Source: Mycobacterium paragordonae (GTDB lineage: Bacteria > Actinomycetota > Actinomycetes > Mycobacteriales > Mycobacteriaceae). From it: 64,000 nucleotides of DNA. The first letter of the stretch is position 1. Each line of letters opens with the position of its first letter. The stretch is taken from NCBI RefSeq assembly GCF_003614435.1, contig NZ_CP025546.1:3224001-3288000 (forward strand), given 5' to 3'. Below the pieces are notes generated by a model. The model did no database searches. It was not told where the DNA came from and was given only the letters and a program-made list of their open reading frames with translations. The translations under genes were made by a program, and so were the position numbers. Shown here piece by piece: positions 1-9,000 of the stretch.

Positions 1-1895
1 CCACCAAGATTCTGGCAGCCGGCGCCGATGAGATATCGGCGGCCGTCGCTTCGCTGTTCGGCGGACACGCGCTGGACTATCAGTCGCTCAGTGCGCGGGT
101 GGCGGCCTACCAGTCACAGTTCATGACTGCCCTGTCGGTCGGTGCGCAGCGGTATGCAGCGTCCGAGCTGGCCAACGGAGCACTGTTGCGGGGTGTCGCG
201 GAGCGGCTGCTGGGAGTCCAGCTGCCCGGCGGCAGCGGCGGTCAGGAGGGTGCCGCCAGCGCCGAGGCCACCGGTACGACCACCGGCAAGACCGGTACGG
301 CGAGCACCACCACTCAGACAGCCGCAGCGACGTCCAGCGCGACGACCCCCGCCGGGAGCGCGAGCGGTACCGGCATATCGGCTTCGTATGCCACGACTTC
401 GCAGTGGAACAGTGGATTCGTCGCGAACTACACGATCACCAACACCGGAACCGCACCCCTGACCAACTGGCAGCTCCAATTCAATTTGCCCGCAGGCGAA
501 TCCGTGGCGAACCTGTGGAACGGACACGTGACCCAGTCCGGGACCCAGTACACCGTCACCCCGCAGAGCTACAACGCCACGATCGCGCCCGGTAACTCGG
601 TCACTGTGGGCTTCCAGGGCGCCCAGTCCGGCTCCTACGCGCCGCCGACGAACGTGACGATCGGCGGGCAGCCGGTCATCGGCGGTCAGACCCCGCCGGT
701 CACCACTCCACCGGTGACGAACCCGCCGGTGACCACGCCACCGGTAACCACTCCGCCGGTCACGACACCCCCGGTGACCACTCCGCCCGTCACGACGCCG
801 CCGGCCGGCACCGGCGGGCTGACGGCCGCTTACACCGCGACCTCGCAATGGAACAGCGGATTCAACGGGAACTACGCGATCACGAACTCGAGCACCACGC
901 CGTTGAGCAACTGGAATCTCCAATTCGATCTTCCCGCAAACGAATCCGTCACCAATCTGTGGAACGGACAGGTGACGCACACGGGTTCGCACTACACGGT
1001 GACCCCGGCGAGCTACAACGGCTCGATCGCGCCGGGCAGCACCGTCAATGTCGGCTTCCAGGCTTCGCAGACCGGCTCCTATGCGGCGCCCACCAACCTG
1101 TTGGTGAACGGCCAGCCCGTCACCGGCGGCACGACCACGCCGCCGACCACCACGCCCCCGGTCACCACGCCGCCGACCACTACGCCGCCGACCACTACGC
1201 CCCCGACCATACCGACCGGCGGCACCGTCATTTCGGATCAATACGGCACCAAGACGATCGGCAACGCCTACGTCGTTCAGAACAACGCGTGGAACAACGG
1301 CGGTGGACAGGCGATCACTGTGACCGATAACGGTTTCACCATCACCACCGAAAACGGCTCCGCGCCCACCAACGGCGCTCCGCTGGGATACCCGTCGATC
1401 TTCGACGGCGTGCACTACGGCACCAGTTCGCCCGGTACCAACCTGCCGATCCAATTGAGCAAGATCCAAACGGCAACCAGCAGCGTCACTTACACGTACC
1501 CGACCAGCGGAATCTACGACGCGTCCTACGACATCTGGCTCAATCCCACTCCCATCACGACGGGCGTCAACCAGCAGGAAGTGATGATCTGGTTCAACCA
1601 CACCGGTCCCATCCAGCCAGTCGGTTCGGTGATCGGCAACGCCACCATTGACGGGCAGAACTTCGCGGTGTGGAAGGGCAGCAACGGGCAGAACAACGTG
1701 GTGTCCTACGTCGCCAACTCGCCGATCACCAGCTGGAACAATTTCGACGTGATGGGATTTATCAACCACACGGAAACCGTTGAGCCGGTGACCAATTCGT
1801 GGTACCTAACCAGCATTCAGGCGGGTTATGAGCCGTGGAGCGGAAGCGTGGGCGCGGGGGTGAGTGGATTCTCCGCACTCGTCAACGGAGTCTGA
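1..1895 (+). CDS. PE-domain cellulase with two CBM2 modules and a GH12 catalytic domain (5' partial)
   Basis: The reading frame is open from base 3, so the gene begins before the window; 630 residues are visible. The first ~60 visible residues are the end of a PE domain (ISAAVASLFG, YQSLSARVAAYQ), which normally directs export by a type VII (ESX) system. After an Ala/Thr-rich linker come two CBM2 cellulose-binding modules (about nt 379-680 and 820-1120), each with the SQWNSGF and LWNG motifs, separated by TTPPV repeats. A GH12 endoglucanase domain fills nt 1227-1892; the likely nucleophile Glu is in EVMIW (codon 1578-1580) and the acid/base Glu in GYEPW (codon 1830-1832). It is predicted to hydrolyse beta-1,4-glucan outside the cell. 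In M. tuberculosis PE10 and the celA2 fragments lie side by side, and this may be the intact form (recollection, not searched). Domain calls are strong; the ESX route is inferred. Confidence 0.9.
   Translation, partial: TKILAAGADEISAAVASLFGGHALDYQSLSARVAAYQSQFMTALSVGAQRYAASELANGALLRGVAERLLGVQLPGGSGGQEGAASAEATGTTTGKTGTASTTTQTAAATSSATTPAGSASGTGISASYATTSQWNSGFVANYTITNTGTAPLTNWQLQFNLPAGESVANLWNGHVTQSGTQYTVTPQSYNATIAPGNSVTVGFQGAQSGSYAPPTNVTIGGQPVIGGQTPPVTTPPVTNPPVTTPPVTTPPVTTPPVTTPPVTTPPAGTGGLTAAYTATSQWNSGFNGNYAITNSSTTPLSNWNLQFDLPANESVTNLWNGQVTHTGSHYTVTPASYNGSIAPGSTVNVGFQASQTGSYAAPTNLLVNGQPVTGGTTTPPTTTPPVTTPPTTTPPTTTPPTIPTGGTVISDQYGTKTIGNAYVVQNNAWNNGGGQAITVTDNGFTITTENGSAPTNGAPLGYPSIFDGVHYGTSSPGTNLPIQLSKIQTATSSVTYTYPTSGIYDASYDIWLNPTPITTGVNQQEVMIWFNHTGPIQPVGSVIGNATIDGQNFAVWKGSNGQNNVVSYVANSPITSWNNFDVMGFINHTETVEPVTNSWYLTSIQAGYEPWSGSVGAGVSGFSALVNGV
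690..806 (+). repeat. TTPPV-coding 12-15 bp tandem repeat (linker 1)
   Basis: About eight imperfect units encode Thr-Thr/Asn-Pro-Pro-Val between the two CBM2 modules. Wobble positions differ between units, which suggests selection on the peptide rather than recent DNA slippage. This is a flexible Pro/Thr linker typical of modular cellulases. Confidence 0.85.
1131..1218 (+). repeat. TTPPT-coding tandem repeat (linker 2)
   Basis: A second Pro/Thr linker of about six units encodes TTPPT/TTPPV and joins the second CBM2 to the GH12 domain. Units are more alike than in linker 1. Confidence 0.8.
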
Positions 1896-1912
1896 GTTGT
1901 GCGCGAACAGTC

Positions 1913-2602
1913 TCAGTTGGACGGAGCGGGAGTCATCGATCCGATGAAGTACGTTTCGCGGCCGGTCGGGTAGCCACCGCCGTTGGTGGCGATGTGGACG
2001 TGGTCGTAGTGGTTGGCCGTTTCATTGCCCAGGTCGGCGGTCCAGCTTCCCGAGGCGGGGCCGAGGTAGATCTTCTGCCGCCAGATCACGTGGTCGATTC
2101 CCCAGCGTTTGGCGTTGGCCAGGGCCAGCCCGGCGATCTGGTTGCCGAGCGCGATGCCCTCAGGGCTGTCATGGTTGGGAATCATCACGTCGATCGCCAG
2201 ACCACTGGGGTGCCAGCGCAAGGCGTCCTGACGGAACCCGCCGATGGTCTTGATCTCCGGGAACAGCAACTCGATGACCCGGGCCGCCCAGATGGTCTTT
2301 ACCTGCAGGCCGCCCTCCGGGGCAATCCCCGCGGGTAGCGCCATCTGAAAGTCCTGGGCCGCCATGGGAGCGTTGCCGGCCAGCATCGCCGCCTCCGCAG
2401 CACTGGCGGTCTGCGGCGCGGCGACCGACGGCGACGGCGACGGCGATTGACTTTGCGGCGGCGCCGCGACCAGGGGGCTGTCAGCGCAGCAGGGGGTGTT
2501 CTGCTTGGTGTCCTGGGCGTAGATCATCCCGCCGGCGAGCGCCAGTGAGGCCGCGATTGCCAACCAGCGGCCCCAGCCTTTCGCTTCGGCGTCTTTGCCC
2601 AC
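1913..2602 (-). CDS. Exported M15-like (VanY/ARB_07466-type) peptidase-fold protein
   Basis: The 229-residue product has an N-terminal hydrophobic segment (about residues 12-30, WLAIAASLALAGGMIYA) that should be a signal anchor, then a Pro/Ser-rich linker to about residue 75, then a globular domain. That domain carries HPSGLAIDV and DHVHI, matching the H-x-x-G-x-x-x-D and D-x-x-H zinc-ligand pattern of the M15/D-Ala-D-Ala carboxypeptidase-like fold. A role in peptidoglycan trimming at the cell surface is plausible but inferred, because many mycobacterial members of this group have no assayed activity. The start is a GTG at 2602. It is convergent with the cellulase, with 17 bp between the stop codons, and is followed upstream by gabD2 on the same strand 81 bp away. 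Confidence 0.75.
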   Translation of the reverse strand: MGKDAEAKGWGRWLAIAASLALAGGMIYAQDTKQNTPCCADSPLVAAPPQSQSPSPSPSVAAPQTASAAEAAMLAGNAPMAAQDFQMALPAGIAPEGGLQVKTIWAARVIELLFPEIKTIGGFRQDALRWHPSGLAIDVMIPNHDSPEGIALGNQIAGLALANAKRWGIDHVIWRQKIYLGPASGSWTADLGNETANHYDHVHIATNGGGYPTGRETYFIGSMTPAPSN

Positions 2603-2683
2603 CTACAGCACTCTAGTGTCGTATGGGGCCTGTGTGGCACTCTTCGCCGGGTTGTCGGCGTTTTCTCAGGCAGTTCGCCCGGA

Positions 2684-4240
2684 TCAGTTTCGTCCCGGCA
2701 GCTTCATCACGGTGCGCACGATGGGTAACAGGGACTTCTGCCAGAGGGCCGACGGCAGGCCGAACGGCGGGTCGAGATTGAACACCCGCGCAGTCGCGAT
2801 CGTCTGCGATTCGGTGTACTTCAACAGACCCTCGGGACCGTGGCGCCGGCCGACACCCGACTGGCCCATCCCGCCCATCGGCGCGCTGAGGCTGCCCCAG
2901 GCGAATGCGTAACCCTCGTCGACGTTCACCGTTCCCGAACGCAAACGGGCGGCGATCTGCTGGCCTTCGGCCGGTGTGCGCGCCCAGACGCTCGCGTTCA
3001 GGCCGTACTCGGTGTCGTTGGCCTTCTCCACGGCTTCATCGACGTCGGCCACCGGGTAGATCGAGACCAGCGGGCCGAACGTCTCGTTGGCCGCGCATTC
3101 CATCTCCGGCGTCACGTCGGCCAGAACGGTCGGCTCGTAGAACAGGGGACCGATATCGGGCCGGGCCTTGCCGCCCGCGATCACCTTGGCGCCCTTGGAG
3201 GTGGCGTCGTTGACGTGCTCGGTCACGGTCTCGAGCTGGCCTTCGGAGATCAAACTGCCCATGTCGACCGAGAAGTCGTAGCCGGTGCCGAGTTTCATGT
3301 TGCGCACCGCGTCGCCGAACTTGCGGGTGAACTCGTCGGCGATGTCCTTCTCGACATAGATACGTTCGATGGAGATACAGAGCTGGCCGGCGTTGGAGAA
3401 ACACGCCCGGGTGGCCGCCTTCGCCGCCTTGTCCAGATTTGCGCCGCGGGTGACGATCATGGCGTTCTTGCCGCCGAGTTCGGCGGAGAAACCGATCAGG
3501 CGGCGGCCGGCCTGCTCGGCGAGGTGGCTGCCGGTCTGAGTGGATCCGGTGAACATCAGGTAGTCGCAGTTGTCCGTGATCGCGGTACCGACCACCGAGC
3601 CCGGCCCGGGCACGATCGCGTACAGCGCTCGCGGCAGGCCAGCCTGGTACAGCAGTTCGGCGCAGGCCAGCGCGCAGTACGGGGTCTGGCTGTCCGGCTT
3701 GAGCACCACCGCATTGCCGGCGAGCAGCGCGGGCACGGAGTCCGATGCGGTGAGCGTCATCGGGTAGTTCCACGGCGAGATCACCCCGACCACACCCTTG
3801 GGCTGATAGCCGACCGTGGTCTTGCCGATCCCCGGCAGTAGCGCCTGCACCTTCTGCGGCTTGAGCAGTTTGGCGGTGACGCGCACGTAGTAGTTCGCGT
3901 TCGCCATCAGGTCGACGATTTCCTCCTGCGCCGCCCATCGCGCTTTGCCAGCTTCGGCCTGCAGCAGGTCCATCAGGAATTCGCGGTTCTCGATCACCAG
4001 GTCCCGATAGCGGCGGATGATCTCGATGCGCTCGGCGACCGGGCGCCTGGCCCATTCGACCTGCGCCGCCCGTGCCTGGGCGAACGCGGCAGCGACATCG
4101 TCGGCAGTACCGACCGGGATGGAGGTCAGTGGCTTGCCGGTGAAGACTTCGTTGATCGTCTTGGTCGGACGTTCGTCGATGTCCTTGATCGCGGCAAGCC
4201 GGCGCAAGCGGTCGAAGACCTCGGCTGACGGTGCAGGCAT
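2684..4240 (-). CDS. gabD2: Succinate-semialdehyde dehydrogenase (NADP+)
   Basis: A 518-residue aldehyde dehydrogenase that oxidises succinic semialdehyde to succinate in the cytosol, closing the GABA shunt or bypassing alpha-ketoglutarate dehydrogenase. The full ALDH layout is visible: the SPWNYP motif, the catalytic Glu in ELGGKN, the catalytic Cys in NAGQLC, and NETFGP and GGMGQSGVGRRHGPEG near the end. Its length and sequence agree closely, from memory, with M. tuberculosis GabD2 (Rv1731). The ATG start at 4240 begins MPAPSAEVFDRL as in that family. It stands between the M15-like gene and the F420-type oxidoreductase on the same strand. I see no regulatory motif in the 100 bp upstream. 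Confidence 0.95.
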   Translation of the reverse strand: MPAPSAEVFDRLRRLAAIKDIDERPTKTINEVFTGKPLTSIPVGTADDVAAAFAQARAAQVEWARRPVAERIEIIRRYRDLVIENREFLMDLLQAEAGKARWAAQEEIVDLMANANYYVRVTAKLLKPQKVQALLPGIGKTTVGYQPKGVVGVISPWNYPMTLTASDSVPALLAGNAVVLKPDSQTPYCALACAELLYQAGLPRALYAIVPGPGSVVGTAITDNCDYLMFTGSTQTGSHLAEQAGRRLIGFSAELGGKNAMIVTRGANLDKAAKAATRACFSNAGQLCISIERIYVEKDIADEFTRKFGDAVRNMKLGTGYDFSVDMGSLISEGQLETVTEHVNDATSKGAKVIAGGKARPDIGPLFYEPTVLADVTPEMECAANETFGPLVSIYPVADVDEAVEKANDTEYGLNASVWARTPAEGQQIAARLRSGTVNVDEGYAFAWGSLSAPMGGMGQSGVGRRHGPEGLLKYTESQTIATARVFNLDPPFGLPSALWQKSLLPIVRTVMKLPGRN

Positions 4241-4340
4241 ATCGCTACCTCTCGAGGACGCGGGGTATCTGTGACCTCAGCCTATCGGGCTGGACAAGGT
4301 GGCCTTGCCGCGCTGCTGAGCGCTGACATGCGCAGAAATG

Positions 4341-5357
4341 TCAACGAGTCGAAATCCGTTGCGCGATCTCTCCGTATCGTTCGAACCGGGCCGGATCACT
4401 CAGGGCGTTGTACAGAACGATGCGAGTGGCCGTCCCTTCGTACTTGGCGACGAGCGCCTCCGCCAGTCCGTCCCAGGTGGCCTCGGTGGCGAACACCGCG
4501 ATGTGATCATCCGTGATCTGAGCTGCCATCCCTTTGAAGTCGCCGGCTTTCTGTTTCTCCCGGATCCGCGCCGTGGTGCCGTCGAACCCGGCTTCGTCAA
4601 GGATGAAGGCGTAGTTGGGCGTGCTGGCGTAGAAGCTGAGACTGGCTCGCACCAGTTCACGCTCGTTGTGCCGCTCCTCGTCGGTGTCACCGACGATCGT
4701 CATGACCGGCACGATCACCGCGATGTCAGAGGTGTCGCGGCCCGACTTTGCGGCCCCGGCGGCGACGTTCGGCGCCACGTGCCGCGCGAGGTAGCCGGGC
4801 TCGCCGAGCGGATGGACGTGCACGCCGTCGGCGACCTCTCCCGCCATGCGCAGCATCCAGGGGTTGACCGCGGCGATGTCGACCTTGGGATCCGGTGCGT
4901 CGATGGGGCCGGCGCTCCACTGTGGAGTGATGAAATCGAGGTCGTAGAACTCGCCGTGGTGATCGAGTTTTCCGGTCCGAAACGCGCTGAAGCACGCCTT
5001 GACGGCCCGTACGTAGTCACGCAGCCGGGGGCCGGGACGTTCGAACGCCATCCCGTAGCGCCGCACCACGTGGGTGCGGACCTGGGTGCCGAGACCGAGG
5101 CGGAAGTTGCCGTTGGTCGCCTCCTGCAGTTCCCATGCCGTGGCCGCGGTGACGAACGGGCTGCGCGGAAAAGCGACTGCGACGCCGGTCGACAGCTGCA
5201 GGCCGGGCGCCGCCTGGGACGCCACGGCGGCGTTCAGGTAGGCGGTACGGCCGGTTTCGGTGAACAGAAGGCCGGAGAAGCCGGCCTCCTGGGTGCGTCT
5301 GGCGGTGTCACCGATCTGCGTTAGCGGTTGCGGGATAGTCATTGCGTCGACGTGCAC
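4341..5357 (-). CDS. LLM-class F420-dependent oxidoreductase (TIGR03617-like)
   Basis: A luciferase-like monooxygenase-fold protein of 338 residues. Family features are the LFTETGRTAYLNAAVA segment, FPRSPFVTA, LGLGTQVRTHVVRRYG and a C-terminal region ending ARFERYGEIAQRI. Mycobacterial members with this layout use reduced deazaflavin F420 rather than FMN; the substrate is unknown. The open frame extends upstream to 5429, but I prefer the GTG at 5357 (VHVDAMTIPQPL), because the extra residues are Arg/Gly/Cys-rich and unlike the family. An ATG at 5342 is also possible. It is divergent from the mbtH-NRPS operon and shares the 430-bp spacer with it, so it could be co-controlled. Confidence 0.8.
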   Translation of the reverse strand: MHVDAMTIPQPLTQIGDTARRTQEAGFSGLLFTETGRTAYLNAAVASQAAPGLQLSTGVAVAFPRSPFVTAATAWELQEATNGNFRLGLGTQVRTHVVRRYGMAFERPGPRLRDYVRAVKACFSAFRTGKLDHHGEFYDLDFITPQWSAGPIDAPDPKVDIAAVNPWMLRMAGEVADGVHVHPLGEPGYLARHVAPNVAAGAAKSGRDTSDIAVIVPVMTIVGDTDEERHNERELVRASLSFYASTPNYAFILDEAGFDGTTARIREKQKAGDFKGMAAQITDDHIAVFATEATWDGLAEALVAKYEGTATRIVLYNALSDPARFERYGEIAQRISTR

Positions 5358-5485
5358 GGATGGAACGCTACCTCCGAATGTCCGGCGCCCGCACCAACAC
5401 TGCCGACCCGGCCCGGTTTTCGGGCGCACTCCACTCGACCGATGCCGACGACACCCGAATACGGCTGATCGTCAGCAAAATTCGG

Positions 5486-5529
5486 CGCAAGAATTCCGCA
5501 AGAAGTTCACGAACTTGTGGCAAGCGTTG
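5486..5529 (+). promoter_or_regulatory. 44-bp element, copy A (11-bp period, upstream of mbtH/NRPS)
   Basis: Units CGCAAGAATT (5486), CGCAAGAA (5497) and GGCAAGCGTTG (5519) lie at offsets 0, +11 and +33. The same units with identical offsets recur at 31455-31498 in front of the Ser/Thr kinase; 35 of 44 bases match by hand count. The helical-period spacing suggests several molecules of one regulator binding the same DNA face. The regulator is not identified. Confidence 0.6.
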
Positions 5530-5647
5530 TGGCGCATCGTAAGTGGTGTTCTACGGTTGCGGGGGCGATCTTGGGATCGGTAGCGGAACGGCGGACGCGC
5601 AATGGACCGGAACAAGCCCGGTCCCGAGTACACGGAGGTGGACGCCG

Positions 5648-5779
5648 ATGGAGCACCCGGAAAGCGGGCCGGCCCGGGCTGAATATCGCAGTCCCGTCTG
5701 GCCCCGAATCGAAGGTTGCTGGTGCTATGTTGACGTCGCTGTCGGTTCTGCCCTTGATGTATACCCGCTCGGTGGTTAG
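5648..5779 (+). CDS. Possible small ORF (43 codons) ahead of mbtH
   Basis: An ATG at 5648 sits 9 nt after a strong GGAGG (5634-5638). The frame runs 43 codons, includes a Cys-Trp-Cys, and stops with a TAG at 5777-5779 that is embedded in the AGGAG ribosome-binding site of mbtH. That geometry would allow translational coupling or an upstream leader peptide controlling the operon. The peptide resembles nothing I know and could equally be chance coding in a high-GC leader. Confidence 0.3.
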   Translation: MEHPESGPARAEYRSPVWPRIEGCWCYVDVAVGSALDVYPLGG

Positions 5780-5782
5780 GAG
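5778..5782 (+). promoter_or_regulatory. Ribosome-binding site of the mbtH-like gene
   Basis: AGGAG lies 5 nt before the GTG at 5788. This decides the mbtH start, which matches the expected family N-terminus ([10 protein letters not shown]). Confidence 0.8.
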
Positions 5783-5787
5783 TACGA

Positions 5788-6012
5788 GTGAGTGCCAACC
5801 CGTTCGACGACGACAATGGTCGCTTCTTCGTACTCGTCAACGACGAGGAGCAGCACAGCCTTTGGCCGGAATTCGCCGACGTGCCGGCCGGCTGGCGGGT
5901 GGTGTACGGCCTGTCCGACCGGTCCGCATGCCTGGACTACATCGAGCAGAACTGGCCCGACATACGACCCAAGAGCTTGCGCGAAAGGTTGGCGCAGGAC
6001 GCGGGCCGCTGA
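5788..6012 (+). CDS. MbtH-family NRPS accessory protein
   Basis: A 74-residue protein with the MbtH signature: [16 protein letters not shown], then SLWP, VPAGW and the conserved [17 protein letters not shown]-terminus. MbtH-like proteins bind the A-domain N-subdomain and are needed for solubility or adenylation by many actinobacterial NRPSs. It begins with GTG preceded by AGGAG and ends 30 bp before the giant NRPS on the same strand, so it is the first gene of that operon and its cognate partner. It should not be confused with the mycobactin MbtH, because no mycobactin genes are nearby. Confidence 0.96.
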   Translation: MSANPFDDDNGRFFVLVNDEEQHSLWPEFADVPAGWRVVYGLSDRSACLDYIEQNWPDIRPKSLRERLAQDAGR

Positions 6013-6042
6013 CTCGCCAGCCGTCTGCAACTCGGCGGCGCC

Positions 6043-9000
6043 ATGACAACACTTGAGGGCGAACTTCAGCGCAACAATTTCGACGGGGTTTCGGTCGAGC
6101 AGGTCCTGACCGACATCTACGTCCAGGTGCTCGGTGTCGAGCAGGTGGGCGTTGACGACTCGTTTTTCGATCTCGGCGGGGATTCGCTGTCGGCGATGCG
6201 GGTCATCGTCGCCGTCAACGCCGCCCTGAACGCCGACCTGCGTGTGGGTGCGCTTTTCGACGCGCCGACGATAGCCCAACTGGCGTCGCGCATCGCGGGC
6301 GATACGGGACGGCTCAAACCGCTGCGGGCCCTTCCGCGACCGGCGGTGGTGCCGTTGTCGTATGCCCAGAGCCGGTTGTGGTTCATCGACCAGTTGCAGG
6401 GTGCGTCACCTGTGTACAACCGGGCGGTGGCGTTGCGGCTGTGCGGGGACCTGGATGAGCGTGCGCTGGGCGTCGGGCTGACCGATGTGGTGCGCCGCCA
6501 TGAGGCACTGCGCACGGTGTTCTCCGCGGTCGACGGAATACCGAGGCAGGTTGTCATGCCGGCCGCGCGCTCCGACTTCGGCTGGCAGGTGGTGGATGCG
6601 ACCGGGTGGCCGGCCGACCGGCTGGATGCGGCCATCAAGGACACGGCGCGTCACCCGTTCCACCTCGCCACTGAAATCCCGCTGTGGGCAAAGCTTTTCA
6701 GGGTCGACGAGCGCAATCACGTGGTGGTGGTCGTGGTCCACCACATCGCCGGAGACGGCTGGTCGATCAGTGTGCTGGCCAGTGACCTGATTGCGGCGTA
6801 CATCAGCCGGTGTGCCAGGCGGGCGCCCGACTGGGCCGAATTGCCGGTGCAGTACATCGATTACACGCTCTGGCAGCGGGACAATCTCGGGGATCTGACC
6901 GATCGGGAGAGCCCACTCGCGGCGCAGGTGGCCTATTGGGAAGAGGCCCTGGCCGGGATGCCCCAGCGGCTCGAACTACCGACCGATCGTCCTTATCCGC
7001 CGGTCGCCGATCACCGCGGTGACCAGGTTCGGGTGGACTGGCCGGCCCTGTTGCAGCAGCAGATTCACCAGCTGGCCCGCGAGCACAACGCCACCAGCTT
7101 CATGGTCGTGCAGGCGGCCCTCGCCGTGCTGCTGTCTCGGCTGGCCGCCACTTCCGATGTGGCGGCGGGTTTCCCGATCGCCGGCCGCGGAGATCCCGCG
7201 CTCGACGCCCTGGTGGGATTCTTCGTCAACACCCTGGTGCTGCGGGTCGACCTGGACGGTGACCCGAGTTTCGCCGAGCTACTGGCCCAGGTGCGTCGGC
7301 GCAGCCTAGCCGCCTACGAGCACCAGGACGTCCCGTTCGAGGTGCTGGTCGATCGGCTCAACCCGCCCCGTTCGCGGACCCATCACCCGCTGATCCAGGT
7401 GATTCTGAACTGGCAGAACAACGACCCCACCGTCGGTCTCGTCGCGGGCGATCTGCAAATCAGCCCTATCCCGGTCGACACGCACACCGCACGGATGGAT
7501 CTGGCGTTCTTCCTGATCGACCGGGTCGCGGACAGTGGCGAACTCGGCGGCATCGGTGGACGGGTGGAGTACCGCACCGACGTATTCGAGGCCGCCACGA
7601 TCGAGGCCCTGGTCGCGCGACTGCAAACGGTGCTGACGGTGGTCACCACCCACCCAGGACGACGTTTGTCCGCGCTGGAGCTGCTGGATGACCGCGAGCA
7701 TGCCCGGTTGTCCAGGTGGGGCAACCACGCCGCGCTGACCCGGCCGTTGCCCGCCGCGGTGTCGATCCCGGCGGCGTGGGCGGCGCAGGTAACGCGCACC
7801 CCCGCCGCGGTCGCGCTGACCTACCGCGACCGGTCCTGGACCTATCGCGAGCTGGATGAGTCGTCGAACCGGTTGGCGCACTTGCTGTCCGGTCACGGGG
7901 CAGGTCCGGGCGCGGTGGTGGCGTTGCTGATGGAGCGCTCGGCGCAGGCCGTCATCGCCATTCTGGCGGTGCTCAAGACCGGCGCCGCCTACCTGCCGCT
8001 GGACCCGGCGCTGCCCGGCTCCCGGCTGGATTTCATGATCGGCGACGCCGCGCCCTGCGCAGCCGTCACCAGCGCCGGCCTCGCCGCCACACTGAGCAGG
8101 CACGAACTGCCGACGATCGACGGCAGTGACTTCGATTATGCTGAGCCGCAACCATTTTCAGGAACAGAGTGGTCCGCGCCGGTTCCCGCCGACGTCGCCT
8201 ACCTCATGTACACCTCAGGAACCACCGGTGTTCCCAAAGGTGTTGCCATCACTCACCACAACGTCACCCGGCTGATCGGGTCGCTGGACGCCGACCTGGA
8301 ACTGACGCCGGAGCAGGTGTGGACGCAGTGCCACTCCCTGGTTTTCGACTTCTCGGTGTGGGAGATCTGGGGGGCGCTGCTGCACGGCGGCCGGCTGGTG
8401 GTGGTCCCCGACGAGGTGGTGCGCTCACCCAACGACTTTCACGCCCTGCTGGCCGCCGAGCGAATCAGCGTTCTCTGTCAGACCCCGTCGGCGTTCTATG
8501 CGCTGGCAACCGTTGACGTGGCGCAACGCGATATGGGAGAGCAGCTCGAGCTGCAGGTGGTGATCTTCGGCGGGGAGGCGCTGCAGCCCCAGCGACTCGG
8601 AACGTGGCTGCGCGATCACCCGAACTCGCCGCGGCTGTTCAATCTCTACGGGATCACCGAGACGACCGTGCACGTCTCCGCGGGGGAGATCGTCAACGCC
8701 GACGCCGAGTGCGTCGTCAGCCCGATCGGGCTGCCGTTGCCCGATATCGCCTTGTTCGTGCTCGACCGGTGGCTGCGCGCGGTGGCGGTCGGGGTGGTGG
8801 GCGAGCTGTATGTGGCCGGCCCCGGGGTGGGTGTCGGATATGTGGGTCGCGCGGGTCTGACGGCGTCGCGGTTCGTGGCATGTCCGTTCGGGGAGCCGGG
8901 CACGCGCATGTACCGCACCGGCGATTTGGTGCGCTGGGGGGCCGACGGGCAGCTGGTATACGTGGGCCGCGCCGACGAGCAGGTCAAGATTCGCGGGTAT

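Larger units (their letters stand above)
5358..5787. other. 430-bp divergent spacer upstream of the NRPS operon
   Basis: This is the longest gene-free stretch. It holds the 44-bp repeated element at 5486-5529, a possible 43-codon open frame at 5648-5779 and a TTGACG hexamer at 5730-5735. No confident -10 element at normal spacing was found. The remainder has no recognisable feature. Confidence 0.6.

Noticed and set aside
114..1769. 551-residue minus-strand frame opposite the PE-cellulase
   Set aside because: It is antisense to clear CBM2 and GH12 domains and is rich in Arg/Gly/Val with no recognisable family, a typical high-GC shadow.
5543..5647. Upstream part of the frame containing the possible small ORF before mbtH
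   Set aside because: There is no ribosome-binding site for the earlier start, and the residues are low-complexity.
5730..5765. TTGACG and TATACC as a sigma-A promoter for mbtH
   Set aside because: The spacing of 24 bp is too long for a standard promoter.
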